NCBI GenBank assembly: GCA_023409755.1
Contig: JAEYRA010000126.1
Coordinates: forward strand, 1-17,542
Source of the DNA: Bacillota bacterium
GTDB lineage: Bacteria > Bacillota > Clostridia > Christensenellales > UMGS416
Reading direction: 5' to 3'
Length of the DNA stretch: 17,542 nt
The notes beneath the pieces were generated by a model that had not been told where the DNA came from, searched no databases, and saw nothing but the letters and a program-made list of their open reading frames with translations. Shown here piece by piece: positions 5,904 to 15,400 of the stretch. The position numbers and the translations under genes are program-made. Every line of letters starts with the position of its first letter. Within the stretch, counting starts at the first letter, position 1.

Positions 5904-6524
5904 ATGAGCAGGGATTTTCTCGTCGTTGATTTTGAGTTTACGCAGTACACCAAGGCGGTTGGGCGGCCACGCGGCTTTTTTTCGGAGATCATTGAGATCG
6001 GAGCTGTTAAAATAGACGGTGAGACCAAGGAAATCGTGGGAAGTATCCAGCATTTTGTCAAGCCGCATTTCTATCCTAACCATGCGCAGGAAGCCATGGC
6101 TTTTTGCATGATTACCGAGCAGGACATGAAAGCGGCAATCGAATTCCGTGATATGCTGGAGAAAATCCGCTCTTTGTATGTGCCGCACAGAACGTACTTC
6201 GTATCTTGGGGCAACGCGGATTATCATGTGGTGGAGGAAGGCTGCGCAAGACATCACCTGCCCAATCCGGTTTTGGAGGAAGACTATCTGGACTTGGCGG
6301 AAGCGTATAAACTTCGTAAGGGAGACGCCTTGACAACAGGCTTGCGCAAGGCGACGGAAGAGCAGAACGTCGCCACAGGGGGGCTTTGGCACACCGCATA
6401 TGACGATGCTGCCAACACGGGTAAGCTGCTGGTGAAAATGCTTGCCGACGGCTGGATGCCTGAGGACAACTTGACTGCGGCACCGGGCGCGCGCGTGGCG
6501 GGCGGCACCTTCTCGGGGGCATGA
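5904..6524 (+). CDS. DEDDh-type 3'-5' exonuclease (DnaQ/KapD-like)
   Basis: This 206-residue soluble protein has the RNase T/DnaQ exonuclease fold. LVVDFEFT (6-13) gives the first acidic pair Asp9/Glu11. SWGNADYHVV (101-110) supplies Asp106. LWHTAYDDAANT (161-172) supplies His163 and Asp168, completing DEDDh. FSEIIEIGAVKID (26-38) is also typical. It resembles stand-alone exonucleases of the KapD/ERI-1 group rather than a polymerase proofreading subunit. Its substrate (RNA or DNA ends) is unknown. The start at 5904 is preferred over an ATG at 5889: GAGG lies 9 nt upstream of it, and the predicted transcript would leave only about 8 nt before 5889. It is convergent with the radical SAM gene, with a shared hairpin between them. 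Confidence 0.85.
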   Translation: MSRDFLVVDFEFTQYTKAVGRPRGFFSEIIEIGAVKIDGETKEIVGSIQHFVKPHFYPNHAQEAMAFCMITEQDMKAAIEFRDMLEKIRSLYVPHRTYFVSWGNADYHVVEEGCARHHLPNPVLEEDYLDLAEAYKLRKGDALTTGLRKATEEQNVATGGLWHTAYDDAANTGKLLVKMLADGWMPEDNLTAAPGARVAGGTFSGA

Positions 6525-6583
6525 TTCATCCCCTGTGCGCAACACCGGATAGACCATTCTCAGCTTTTCGCTTCTATCACAAC

Positions 6584-6609
6584 GAAAGCCCAGGACTTCC
6601 TGGGCTTTC
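6584..6609. terminator. Bidirectional hairpin between convergent genes
   Basis: GAAAGCCCAGG and CCTGGGCTTTC form a perfect 11-bp stem around an ACTT loop, centred between the exonuclease and radical SAM genes. The T-runs lie inside the stem arms and neither side has a long T-tract. Position and stability support a terminator for both directions. Confidence 0.7.
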
Positions 6610-6626
6610 ACTGCAGTGGGACAGCG

Positions 6627-7751
6627 CTAGTAGGAAATCAATGCCGGTTTGTAGTCATCGGGCAATTCTTCCTCGCTGAGGAATTTGAAGTTGTCATCGT
6701 TCAGGATTGGCAGAAACACTTCGTATGGAATCCTGGAGAACTCACAGGCATAATCACTGGCACCGAACCACTTGCCCTCTTGGCTGCTGAGGTTGAGGCC
6801 CCGGGCAAACTTCGTGTGGTTGGAGCAATCGTGAACCACCAAATCCCATTGTTCATCATCGGCAATCTTCATGAATTTCAGCGTCAGTTCCCTGCTCCAA
6901 ATGGGGGAAATGTAGCCCTGCCTGCAAATGTACATGTTCTCGTCGTAGTAATTGCCGATGTTGTTCTCATTCAAATGCAATTCGGCGCAGTTGATAAAGT
7001 CGAGCTTCGTGCCCAAAATCGTCTGCTTTTTCTGGAAGAACGATTCAAAAAACTCAGGGGTCATGGGCGTTTCGATGCCAACGCTCCGGATGTACTTCTT
7101 TGCCGTTGCAATGTTTTCAATGACTTTGTCTGCACACCGCGAAGCGCCCAGGTTGAAGCGAATCTCGTCCAGGCCCGCTTCGCCCAATGCCTTCAATGTC
7201 TCCTCGGTCGCCAAGGTGCCATTTGTGTACAAGTGCTGATGGATTTGAGCCTCACTGAATTTCTTCACAACCGGATAGTACTTTTCAATCTCCATGAACG
7301 GCTCCAAATACACATAGGAAATGCCGGTGGGTTTCCGGTGGATGGAAAGAAGCAAGTCGATGTCCTTCTCGTAGAACTTCGTTCCCCCGATTTCCCACAG
7401 ACCCTCGCCAACGGGAGGAATGCGGTCCAGCTCTCCGTAGTTATAACAGAACTTGCAGTTCAAGTTGCATTTGTTCGTTTTGCGAATCGCGCTCAACCCA
7501 GTGCCCACCAGACAGGAACGGCACCCCGCTGGGAATTTACTTTCATCCCCCACAAACAGAGTCCTGTTCGCGACGGTTTTTAAATGCCTGATTTCTGAGA
7601 GCAACACTTCGTTTCGATGATCGACTGCTGCCTCAATTTGGGCAAAGGTAGCGTACACAATTTCTTCTTGCTTTGTGGTAAGCTCTTCCCCCTCAGGCAT
7701 TTGCGAGAACGTATCAAACCAGATCAGCGCGTCGGTCTTGGAAATCTTCAT
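6627..7751 (-). CDS. Radical SAM protein of unknown function
   Basis: This 374-residue protein carries the radical SAM cluster motif CNLNCKFC (Cys95, Cys99, Cys102; CX3CX2C), so it should bind a 4Fe-4S cluster and cleave S-adenosylmethionine. GISYVYLEPFMEIE, LYTNGTL and DEIRFNLGA follow, as expected for the barrel. A CxxC pair, GCRSC (Cys77/Cys80), lies just before the motif. More Cys occur later, in NMYICRQG, HDCSNH and YACEF, and might hold an auxiliary cluster. The first 60 residues are helical and not recognised. No substrate, peptide precursor or maturation partner is adjacent. The start at 7751 is supported by GAGGAGG 7 nt upstream; an in-frame ATG 21 codons upstream has no such site. 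The superfamily is certain, the role is not. Confidence 0.87.
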   Translation of the reverse strand: MKISKTDALIWFDTFSQMPEGEELTTKQEEIVYATFAQIEAAVDHRNEVLLSEIRHLKTVANRTLFVGDESKFPAGCRSCLVGTGLSAIRKTNKCNLNCKFCYNYGELDRIPPVGEGLWEIGGTKFYEKDIDLLLSIHRKPTGISYVYLEPFMEIEKYYPVVKKFSEAQIHQHLYTNGTLATEETLKALGEAGLDEIRFNLGASRCADKVIENIATAKKYIRSVGIETPMTPEFFESFFQKKQTILGTKLDFINCAELHLNENNIGNYYDENMYICRQGYISPIWSRELTLKFMKIADDEQWDLVVHDCSNHTKFARGLNLSSQEGKWFGASDYACEFSRIPYEVFLPILNDDNFKFLSEEELPDDYKPALISY

Positions 7752-7840
7752 GTGTAATCCTCCTCTGGGTTGCGGCGCCTTATCCTGCCCACAAACACCG
7801 CAAAAGCCTAGCAAACACCGGGTCTTTTCCTGCCTTTTGT

Positions 7841-7869
7841 TTGTCAGGTACCGTGAACGTATCTATTAG
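7841..7869 (+). promoter_or_regulatory. Possible promoter of the DUF4474 gene
   Basis: TTGTCA (7841-7846), a 17-bp spacer and TATTAG (7864-7869) form a moderate sigma-A-like promoter about 220 bp before the gene. The interval 7752-8089 between the divergent genes shows nothing else convincing. No clear promoter was found for the radical SAM gene. Confidence 0.35.
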
Positions 7870-8089
7870 AATACACTGGATCAACCCTGAGGTGCAACTT
7901 ATAACGCACCGGAACCCCCATTGTCATTTTCTTCTTACAGAACGGATGTTTCCTCAAACACGGTTGCCTGCAGGAGAGGCCACTGTCACACAGATATCCA
8001 CACCCCCCAACCTCTGTGGCGCGCAGTGCTGTCCAAACGGAGGCTGCAGGAATAGGATGCGACAGACGGGTGAAGAGAGGGCGGCATCG

Positions 8090-9082
8090 ATGGGCGAGAT
8101 GATGACAGGCGTCGGCTATGGCATAGCGCTGTTCTGGGTTTTTATGTTCGTGGTTTTCTGTGCCGTTGCGGTGGCGGCAGTGTGGGTCGCAAGGCACCTG
8201 AGAGAGAAGAAACTGCTCCACATGCGCACCATGAACCTATGGGGCACCGATGTGCCGGACATGGACCCGCAAAAGGACGGCCTGCGACAACTCCTCGCCG
8301 ATACGGGCTATGCATATGACTGGGAGCAGGACATTTTCTACTCGGTTGCCAACCCATGGCAGCGGAAGATGGGCTATTGCAGCCAGTATGACGATTGGGC
8401 CACTCCATTGGGCATGGTCTTTGATTGCGAACCCATTCGCTTTGAATACGGTGGCAAACGGTGGTTGATCGAGTTTTGGAAGGGGCAGTACGGCATCACC
8501 ACCGGTGGTGAAATTGGCATTTACAACACGGAGGACCCGGACGGGCACGCCGGCATCTTCAAGGGCACGCTGTATCATTCCGCCAGTGATGAGGAAGCTC
8601 TGTACGTCGCGTTCACACTCTGCAAGAATGGCAATCCGCTGTTCACCAGGGCTGACAGGCACTGGTGGTTGACGGGCTTTGTGCTCGGGGAGTATTCCGA
8701 CCCGTCGTGGCTGACGATGCAAGCCTCCGTGACCTTCCCCGATCAGGGCATGCGGGACGCTTTTGTGGCGGCCTTCTGCCAGCTAGGATATGGGGAAGGC
8801 GATTTTACCATAAGTCAAGAGAACACCTTCTCTTTCCTTTTTGCTGCGCCGCGGAGCAAGCAGCCGCTGGCGCGGCGCAGCCCCGTCAAATTTCTGACCA
8901 TGCTCCGGCTCAAAGCCTTTGTGGATGAATACAGAAAACAGACCGATGGGCTCACGAACATGTACGACATTCTCGCGAGGCTGAAGATTGAGTCTCCGCT
9001 TTTGTTCCAGTTTGCTACCAACCTTGGCAGGTGGAAGGAATCTTACCAAACCAATGGCGCCAGTGGAAGGCGTATGGGTTGA
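8090..9082 (+). CDS. Membrane-anchored DUF4474 protein
   Basis: This 330-residue protein has one N-terminal membrane helix (about 6-35, GYGIALFWVFMFVVFCAVAV) followed by a basic stop-transfer RHLREKK. The rest is a DUF4474 domain, a family common in Clostridia with no known function. DTGYAYDWEQDIFYS (71-85), GYCSQYDDWATPLGM (95-109) and FEYGGKRWLIEFWKGQYG (118-135) are its recognisable blocks. The start at 8090 has GAGAGGG 8 nt upstream. The frame is open back to 7841, but the earlier part has no RBS and looks non-coding. A metallophosphoesterase gene follows after 109 nt in the same direction and may be co-transcribed. A role in the envelope is only a guess from the anchor. Confidence 0.8.
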   Translation: MGEMMTGVGYGIALFWVFMFVVFCAVAVAAVWVARHLREKKLLHMRTMNLWGTDVPDMDPQKDGLRQLLADTGYAYDWEQDIFYSVANPWQRKMGYCSQYDDWATPLGMVFDCEPIRFEYGGKRWLIEFWKGQYGITTGGEIGIYNTEDPDGHAGIFKGTLYHSASDEEALYVAFTLCKNGNPLFTRADRHWWLTGFVLGEYSDPSWLTMQASVTFPDQGMRDAFVAAFCQLGYGEGDFTISQENTFSFLFAAPRSKQPLARRSPVKFLTMLRLKAFVDEYRKQTDGLTNMYDILARLKIESPLLFQFATNLGRWKESYQTNGASGRRMG

Positions 9083-9191
9083 CCTCCGTGAGACCCGGGG
9101 CAGCAATAAGGCCACGGGCCAGACATTCACAGCCGAGATGCCCCATGGGCCGCAAGCAGTGGGGGGTTGTTTGGGATTCGGGTGAGGCGAT

Positions 9192-10115
9192 ATGTTGCTG
9201 TATCAAAAGCGGATGGATAGGGCGTATGAGTCGGCACCTGTTTTGAAGGTGAACGACTGCTCCAGAATCGTGTTGATGAGTGATTGCCACCGTGGTTGCG
9301 GCAATCTCGGCGATAATTTCGGGAAGAATCAGAATGTCTACAATATGGCGCTGAAGACCTACAACTGGCTGGGCTATACTTACATAGAACTGGGGGACGG
9401 CGATGAGCTCTGGGAGAACAGGCACATGTCAGAAATCACGGCGGTGCATGGTGATATCTTCAGGCTGCTGGCGGAGTTCTACCAGAATCAACGGCTGTGG
9501 CTGCTGTATGGCAACCACGACATGGAGAAAAAGTACAGCCCCGCCCTGCTCCACACCTATTGCGAGTCGATGACTTATCATAAAATTCCGTTGTTCCCGG
9601 GCATCAAGGCACATGAGAGCCTTGTGCTGCGCTATGAACCGGCCGGGAAGGACTTTCTATTGCTGCACGGCCATCAGGTAGACTTCCTGAATGACACGCT
9701 CTGGCGGCTGGCCCGCTTTCTCGTGCGGTACGTCTGGCGGCAGCTGGAGCTTGTCGGTTTCAACAACCCAACGAGTGCGGCCAAAAACAATCAGGTAAAA
9801 ATGAAGATCGAAAAGCGGCTGATGCAATGGGCGCAGGATAAGGATGTGCCGGTGATCGCCGGTCATACGCACCGGCCCGTTTTGCCGGAGCCGGGGGACG
9901 GAAAGTACTTCAACGACGGCAGCTGCGTACACCCATGGAACATTACGGCCATCGAGATCACTCGGGGAGGGATCTCTCTGGTGAAATGGGGGCAAAAAAC
10001 GCGGGACGACGGCACCGTCTACATTGGCCGGGATGTCATTGCGGGCCCCCATCGAATGGCGGATTACTTCGACCACGCTTCACTGGGTGAGAAACCGAAG
10101 AACAACACAAAATGA
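9192..10115 (+). CDS. Calcineurin-like metallophosphoesterase
   Basis: This 307-residue soluble enzyme contains all five metallophosphoesterase blocks: SDCHRG (30-35; Asp31, His33), LGDGDELW (67-74; Asp69), GNHD (107-110), LHGHQVD (158-164) and GHTHRP (224-229). It should hold a di-metal centre and hydrolyse a phosphoester. The Cys in SDCH, where many relatives have Leu or Ile, and the spaced GDGDE block fit the clostridial serine/threonine phosphatase-like or UDP-diacylglucosamine hydrolase-like branch. The substrate is unknown. The start at 9192 has GGTGAGG 4 nt upstream, a little close. It ends before a small T-tailed hairpin at 10136. Confidence 0.87.
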   Translation: MLLYQKRMDRAYESAPVLKVNDCSRIVLMSDCHRGCGNLGDNFGKNQNVYNMALKTYNWLGYTYIELGDGDELWENRHMSEITAVHGDIFRLLAEFYQNQRLWLLYGNHDMEKKYSPALLHTYCESMTYHKIPLFPGIKAHESLVLRYEPAGKDFLLLHGHQVDFLNDTLWRLARFLVRYVWRQLELVGFNNPTSAAKNNQVKMKIEKRLMQWAQDKDVPVIAGHTHRPVLPEPGDGKYFNDGSCVHPWNITAIEITRGGISLVKWGQKTRDDGTVYIGRDVIAGPHRMADYFDHASLGEKPKNNTK

Positions 10116-10135
10116 AGGCAGTGTGCGCCGTGCAG

Positions 10136-10154
10136 CCCTTGTGTGAAGGGTTTT
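10136..10154 (+). terminator. Short T-tailed hairpin after the phosphoesterase gene
   Basis: CCCTT-gtgtg-AAGGG followed by TTTT is a small intrinsic-terminator shape 20 nt after the stop codon. The 5-bp stem is weak; the stronger hairpin at 10225 may provide the main stop. Confidence 0.45.
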
Positions 10155-10224
10155 AGCAAGTCACTGCGTTAGCTCCTGTACCAACGTGCGAGATAGTCAA
10201 CCCGCATTCTGTTTGTGGAACGCC

Positions 10225-10253
10225 GAAAGGCCCAGTAGGATACTGGGCCTTTC
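10225..10253. terminator. Strong bidirectional terminator hairpin
   Basis: GAAAGGCCCAGTA and TACTGGGCCTTTC form a perfect 13-bp stem with a GGA loop. It lies between the phosphoesterase gene (plus) and the tRNA pair (minus) and can end transcription from both sides. Confidence 0.8.
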
Positions 10254-10278
10254 TAGCATCAAGACTCATGGTCTTGTT

Positions 10279-10355
10279 TGGTCGAGGTGATAGGATTTGA
10301 ACCTACGACCTCTGCGTCCCGAACGCAGCGCTCTACCAAACTGAGCCACACCTCG
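10279..10355 (-). tRNA. tRNA-Pro (anticodon CGG)
   Basis: The 77-nt sequence folds as a standard cloverleaf: acceptor arms CGAGGTG/CACCTCG, D arm GCTC/GAGC, anticodon stem CTGCG/CGCAG with loop TTCGGGA, T loop TTCAAAT. The CCA end is encoded. It lies 4 nt after tRNA-Thr on the same transcript. Confidence 0.95.
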
Positions 10356-10359
10356 AGAA

Positions 10360-10435
10360 TGGAGCCAATAAAGGGATTCGAACCCTTGACCTGCGGTTTA
10401 CGAAACCGCTGCTCTGCCAGCTGAGCTATATTGGC
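10360..10435 (-). tRNA. tRNA-Thr (anticodon CGT)
   Basis: The 76-nt cloverleaf has acceptor arms GCCAATA/TATTGGC, D arm GCTC/GAGC, anticodon stem GCGGT/ACCGC with loop TTCGTAA, T loop TTCGAAT and an encoded CCA. It is the first tRNA of a two-tRNA unit. Confidence 0.95.
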
Positions 10436-10452
10436 GCGTTTCGTGCCAAAAG

Positions 10453-10482
10453 AGTATAGCATAGGAAAAACCGTTCTGTCCA
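10453..10482 (-). promoter_or_regulatory. Promoter of the tRNA-Thr/tRNA-Pro unit
   Basis: On the minus strand, TGGACA (10482-10477), an 18-bp spacer and TATACT (10458-10453) each match the sigma-A consensus at five of six positions. Transcription would start about 10 nt before tRNA-Thr. Confidence 0.65.
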
Positions 10483-10549
10483 CCCCATTTTTTGTGTTGG
10501 AGGATCGATTCCGATGCGGGCTGGACCGTCCGCCGGGGAGGGCCGGGTA

Positions 10550-10578
10550 TTGGATTTGCCGTGGGAATCCATTATAAT
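10550..10578 (+). promoter_or_regulatory. Promoter of the ylqF-rnhB-glycosyltransferase run
   Basis: A perfect TATAAT (10573-10578) lies 17 bp after a weak -35, TTGGAT (10550-10555), giving a leader of roughly 25 nt before ylqF. Confidence 0.6.
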
Positions 10579-10607
10579 CACAGGGAAGTGTTGGGAAAAG
10601 GTGAACG

Positions 10608-11474
10608 ATGGACATTAATTGGTACCCAGGACATATGGCCAAGGCCCGCCGCCTGATGCAGGATAGCCTCAAAGCGGTGGACTTTGTCATCGAGGTGGTG
10701 GACGGCCGCATCCCGCGGGCATCGCGCAACCCTGACTTTGACGACCTCTTTGCACACAAGGCCCGCGTGCTGGTGCTCAACAAGGCTGATCTGGCCGACC
10801 CGGCTGCCACCCGGCAGTGGATGGATTGGCACCGCGGGCGGGGCCTGGCAGCGGTGGAGTTTGTCGCCACGGAGCGGCGAGGCAGGGAGGCTCTGCTGCG
10901 GCGGATGGAAGAAGCCACCGCCGAGTCTGTGGAGCGCATGGCAAAGCGCGGTGCGCGCAAGACCGTGCGCGCCATTGTGGCGGGCATCCCCAATGTCGGC
11001 AAGTCGGCGCTCATCAACGCCCTGGCCGGCAGCGCGGCGGCACGCACGGGCAACCGCCCCGGTGTCACGCGGGGCAAGCAGCTCATCCGCATCACACCCT
11101 GGATGGAACTGATGGACACCCCCGGGGTGCTGTGGCCCAAGCTTGATGACCCCCAAGGCGCGCTGAACCTGGCGTTTACCGGCGCCATCAAGGAAGAGAT
11201 CATGGACCCCTACAAGCTGGCGCTGGAGTTGATTTCCACCTTGCAGGAACTCTATCCGCTGGCGATCGTCGAACGGTATAAGCTGGAAGGGCCGGGGGCC
11301 ACCCCGGCCCACACCATTGTGGACATCTGCCGCCGGCGCGGTTTCCTGCTGGCCGGTGGGGAGCCGGACGAGGAACGGGCCGCCCGCATGCTGTTGAACG
11401 AGCTGCAGGGGGGCAAGCTGGGGCGACTGACGCTGGAAAGGCCGAGGGATGAACAACAACCTTTTGAATTATGA
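10608..11474 (+). CDS. ylqF: Ribosome biogenesis GTPase YlqF/RbgA
   Basis: This 288-residue GTPase assists late assembly of the 50S ribosomal subunit. The G motifs are circularly permuted, as in the YlqF family: NKAD (58-61, G4) precedes GIPNVGKS (126-133, G1), and DTPGV (170-174, G3) comes last. The N-terminal WYPGHMAKA (5-13) is the family signature. The C-terminal helical part, ending LGRLTLERP, is the RNA-binding region. Length is normal. AAAGGTG lies 5 nt before the ATG. The gene overlaps rnhB by 26 nt, so the two are translationally linked; ylqF-rnhB is a common Firmicute arrangement. Confidence 0.95.
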   Translation: MDINWYPGHMAKARRLMQDSLKAVDFVIEVVDGRIPRASRNPDFDDLFAHKARVLVLNKADLADPAATRQWMDWHRGRGLAAVEFVATERRGREALLRRMEEATAESVERMAKRGARKTVRAIVAGIPNVGKSALINALAGSAAARTGNRPGVTRGKQLIRITPWMELMDTPGVLWPKLDDPQGALNLAFTGAIKEEIMDPYKLALELISTLQELYPLAIVERYKLEGPGATPAHTIVDICRRRGFLLAGGEPDEERAARMLLNELQGGKLGRLTLERPRDEQQPFEL

Positions 11475-12429
11475 CCGGGAACTGAACGAGGCCTCAGGCC
11501 TGGTGCTGGCCGGCATGGATGAGGCTGGCCGCGGCCCGCTGGCCGGGCCGGTCTGCGCGGCTTGCGTCATGTTGCCGCTGGGGACTCCCATTGAGGGGAT
11601 CAACGACTCCAAGAAGATCAGCGAGAAGCGCCGGGAGGCACTCTATGAGCGCATTCGGGCAGAGGCAGTGGCCGTGGGCGTGGGCCTTGCGAGCCGGGAG
11701 GAGATCGACCGGCTCAACATCCGCCGGGCGACCCACCTGGCCATGAAACGCGCATATGACAGTATGGCAGGTACGCCGGGGGTGGTGCTCATCGACGGGC
11801 TGGACGCCATCGAGCTCACCGTGCCCAGCCGGGCGGTGGTGCGCGGCGACGGCACCAGCTACCATGTCGCGGCGGCGTCCATCGTGGCCAAGGTGACGAG
11901 GGACCGCCTGCTGCGGGGGATGGAGGAGCAATACCCGGGCTATGGCTTTGCCAAGCATAAGGGCTATGGCACCGAGGACCACCTGCAGGCGCTGCGTCTA
12001 CTGGGCCCCTGCCCCGAGCACCGGTTGAGCTTCCTGGGCAACATTCTGGAGCCGTCGCGACGGGAGAAGGGCCGCTTTGGCGAGGACACGGCGGAGAAGC
12101 TGCTGTTGGCCGAAGGATATGAGGTGCTGGCGCGCAACTGCCGCACCGAACACGGAGAGCTGGACATCGTGGCTCTGGATGGCGGTGTCCTGACGTTTGT
12201 GGAGGTCAAGTACCGCAGCAACGCCCGCCATGGCCTGCCGCGGGAAGCCGTGACCCGCAATAAGCGGCAGCACCTCACCCTGGCGGCACAGGAATACATG
12301 TTGGCATCCGGCCGGACGGGGTTGCCCTGCCGGTTTGATGTGGTGGAACTCACCGATGGCCGTGGGGATTGCCAGGTGACATTGCTCAAGGACGCATTTG
12401 CGACTGAGGAGGTCGACGGAATCGTATGA
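11449..12429 (+). CDS. rnhB: Ribonuclease HII fused to a YraN/UPF0102 domain
   Basis: This 326-residue protein joins two families normally encoded separately. Residues about 15-200 are RNase HII, which nicks RNA embedded in DNA. AGMDEAGRGPLAGPV (21-35) has catalytic Asp24/Glu25, LIDG (115-117) has Asp116, and SIVAKVTRDR (144-153) contains a further conserved Asp152. FAKHKGYGT (168-176) is also typical. Residues about 207-320 are a YraN (UPF0102) restriction-endonuclease-like fold: GRFGEDTAEKLLLAEGY, then GELDIVALDGG with Asp239, and FVEVKYR with Glu252 and Lys254, a complete nuclease core. No stop or frameshift separates the halves. The ATG at 11449 has GGAAAGG 7 nt upstream within ylqF. The end overlaps the next start by ATGA. 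Confidence 0.93.
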   Translation: MNNNLLNYDRELNEASGLVLAGMDEAGRGPLAGPVCAACVMLPLGTPIEGINDSKKISEKRREALYERIRAEAVAVGVGLASREEIDRLNIRRATHLAMKRAYDSMAGTPGVVLIDGLDAIELTVPSRAVVRGDGTSYHVAAASIVAKVTRDRLLRGMEEQYPGYGFAKHKGYGTEDHLQALRLLGPCPEHRLSFLGNILEPSRREKGRFGEDTAEKLLLAEGYEVLARNCRTEHGELDIVALDGGVLTFVEVKYRSNARHGLPREAVTRNKRQHLTLAAQEYMLASGRTGLPCRFDVVELTDGRGDCQVTLLKDAFATEEVDGIV

Positions 12430-15400
12430 ACCAAGGAATGCGAAAGCTGACCGTGGCAGCAGCGGTGCTGGTGGCGCTGCTGGCGCTGTCACCGGCGTTG
12501 GTGCCGGCAGCCCGTGCCGAAGACACCAATCTTCTGGCCAACGGCAGCTTTGAGAGCAACGATGGCCTGCAGCCCGATGCCTGGGACAGCGACAGCTGGG
12601 ACCAGGAGGAGGGCTTTTCTTCGTTCTACCTCGACCCCGCCGCCGGCGTGGGCGGCAGCGCCGCCGTCGCTGTGGAGAATACCGAGGAGAATGACGCCCG
12701 CTACACCCAGGAGGTCACGGTAAAGGAGAACGCCCTCTACAAACTCTCGGGCTTCGTCAAGGTCGAGGGTGCCGAGGGCGACTGGGGCGCCAATCTGTCG
12801 TTTGCCAACACATTTGTGCACACCGAGCCACTCCTTGATACCGAGGGACAGTGGCAGTACGTGGAGGTCTATGGCCGCACGGTGGCGGGGCAGACGTCAC
12901 TGACCATTTTCGCCAGGTTGGGCGGGTATGGCGCCCTCAGCCATGGTCTGGCGCTCTTTGATGACGTCAAGCTTGAAGAGGTGGAGGCTGTGCCCGCCGG
13001 CTCCACCGAGCAGAGCCTGGCCACCAGCCAGAGTGGCAGCGGCGGAGCCGCCAACAAGGACGAGAACAAGCATTTCTCCCTCATCATGGTCATCACCATC
13101 GCCTTCGCCGTTTGCCTGCTGTTGGCGCTGCGCCGCATGGGCAAAACCGAGCCGGGGGTCGAGCGCTCCAGTGCGCCCTCACAGCTCCTCAGCCTTGGCC
13201 TGTTGGCGCTGGCCATCCGTGTGGCGCTGGCGTTGGGCATCAACGGCTACCCCAACGACATTGGCTGCTGGCTGGGTTGGTCCAGCGAGGTCGCCAACAA
13301 CAGCCTCTTTGGCATCTACACCAGCGGGATCTTCATCGATTACCCGCCGGGCTATCTCTATGTGCTCTACATCGTCGGCTGGGTCAACAAGCTCCTCTCC
13401 AGCGAGCAGGTGCAGGTGCTGATGGTGAAGCTTCCGTCCATCGCGGCAGATCTGGCCACGGCATGGATCCTCTACCGCATGGCGCGGCGCCGGTTGGGTG
13501 AGCGGGAGGCCATCTTCATTGGGCTCCTGTATGCCTTTAACCCCATGGTGATTCTGGATTCCTCCGCCTGGGGGCAGATCGACTCCATCCTGGCGCTGCT
13601 GGCGGTGGCGTGCTTCTGGCAGGTGTACCGCAGCCGCATGTGGCAGGCGGCGGCCATTTATGGCATCGGGCTGCTGGTGAAGCCCCAGATGCTGCTCTTT
13701 GCGCCGGTCATGCTGGGGGCGCTCATCGTGGCCAGCCGCAATGTGGGCGGGGCACGCAACGCCGTCGTCCTCTGGGGCAAGACCCTGGGTGCGGGGCTTC
13801 TGGCATTGGTGCTGCCGGCGCTGCCGTTCTGGGTCGCCAGCGGCGATCCCCTGTGGCTCTTTGACCTCTACACCGGCACGCTGGACACCTACTCCTACGC
13901 ATCGGTCAACGCCTGCAACCTGTTGGCGTTCTTCGGCGGCAACTGGGTCAACGACAGCCAGAAACTGCTGTTCCTGCCTTATTGGTTCTGGGGGTACCTG
14001 GGCATGGCCCTGGTGGCCGGCCTGACGCTGTGGCTCATGGTCTTCCGCGAGCGCACCAACCGGCGCATCTTCCTGTGGGCTGCGCTCTTGCTGGCGGGCA
14101 TGTTCGTGATGGGCCTCAGGATGCACGAGCGGTACATGTTCCCGGCGCTGGCGCTGCTGCTGGTCTATTATGTGCTGGAGCGGGACCGCCGGGCGCTCTA
14201 TCTGTTCGGCGCGTTCTCGCTGACCCAGTTCCTGAACGCGGCCATGGTGCTCGACAACCTGCACATGCCCACCGACGTGCAGCGCAGCGGCGACTTCCTT
14301 GCCGTGGCGGACCCGATGACCAACGCCTTCTGGGTGCTGTTCATCGCGCTGGGCATGACGGCAGCCTTTGTTTACTTCGTCTACACGGGCATCAACGCCC
14401 ACCGCCCCCTCATCGCGGTGGGTGCGGCGGTCGAGCCCGACGCCCAAACCCAAGTCGAACGGGTGGAGGAGAGCCTTCGCCGTGACCCAGCCCATGGCCG
14501 CATCCGCCTGGTGCGCAAGGATTGGCTGCTCATGGGCGGCCTCACGCTGGTGTATGCCATCGTGGCGCTGCTGTACCTGGGCGACACCAAGCTGCCCCAG
14601 ACCTTCTGGCACGGTAAAAACACCGGCCAGAGCGTGACCATTGACCTGGGCGACAACTATTCGCTCGGGCAGATCTGGCACATCGACAGCTTAACCAAGG
14701 GCAACTTTGAGGTGTCGACCTCCGAGGACGGGGAGATCTGGACCGATCAGCTCCTCATCTGGCACAAGGCGGACGCCGCCGGTGAGGAGGATGCCGACGA
14801 TGACCTGGGCATCTACAAGTGGACCATCAACGACGTGGACTTCACCGCGCGCTATGTGCGTCTCACGGTGACGACGCCGCCGGTGCGCCTGCTGGAGATT
14901 GTCTTCAAGGACATGGATGGCAACCAGATACCCCCGGCGGGCATCACGCAGGAAAGCACTGGCAGCATCGCCGAGGGGGAGAAGCTCATTGACGAGCAGG
15001 AGCTGACGCCCTCCCGTCCGAGTTTCCTAAACAGCACCTACTTCGACGAGATCTACCACGCCCGCACAGGGTGGGAGTTTACCCAGGGCAACATCGTACC
15101 CTACGAGAACACCCACCCGCCGCTGGGCAAGGACCTCATCGCCCTGGGGATTGAGATTTTTGGCATGACGCCCTTCGGCTGGCGCATCATGGGCACCCTC
15201 GTGGGGATCCTGATGGTGCCGGCGATGTACCTCTTCGGTATGGTGCTCTTCCGTCGCACGCGCTACGCGTTCCTGACGTCATTCCTGTTTACCTTTGACT
15301 TCATGCACTTCGTGCAGACGCGCATCGCCACCATCGACTCCTACGCGGTGCTGTTCATCATCCTGATGTATCTGTTCATGTTCCTCTATCTGCGGCGGAA

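Noticed and set aside
10259..11203. 314-codon minus-strand frame
   Set aside because: It runs through both tRNA genes and is antisense to ylqF.
13179..14681. 500-codon minus-strand frame inside the glycosyltransferase gene
   Set aside because: Its composition (many His, Gln, Arg) and lack of RBS and motifs mark it as antisense to real membrane-helix codons.
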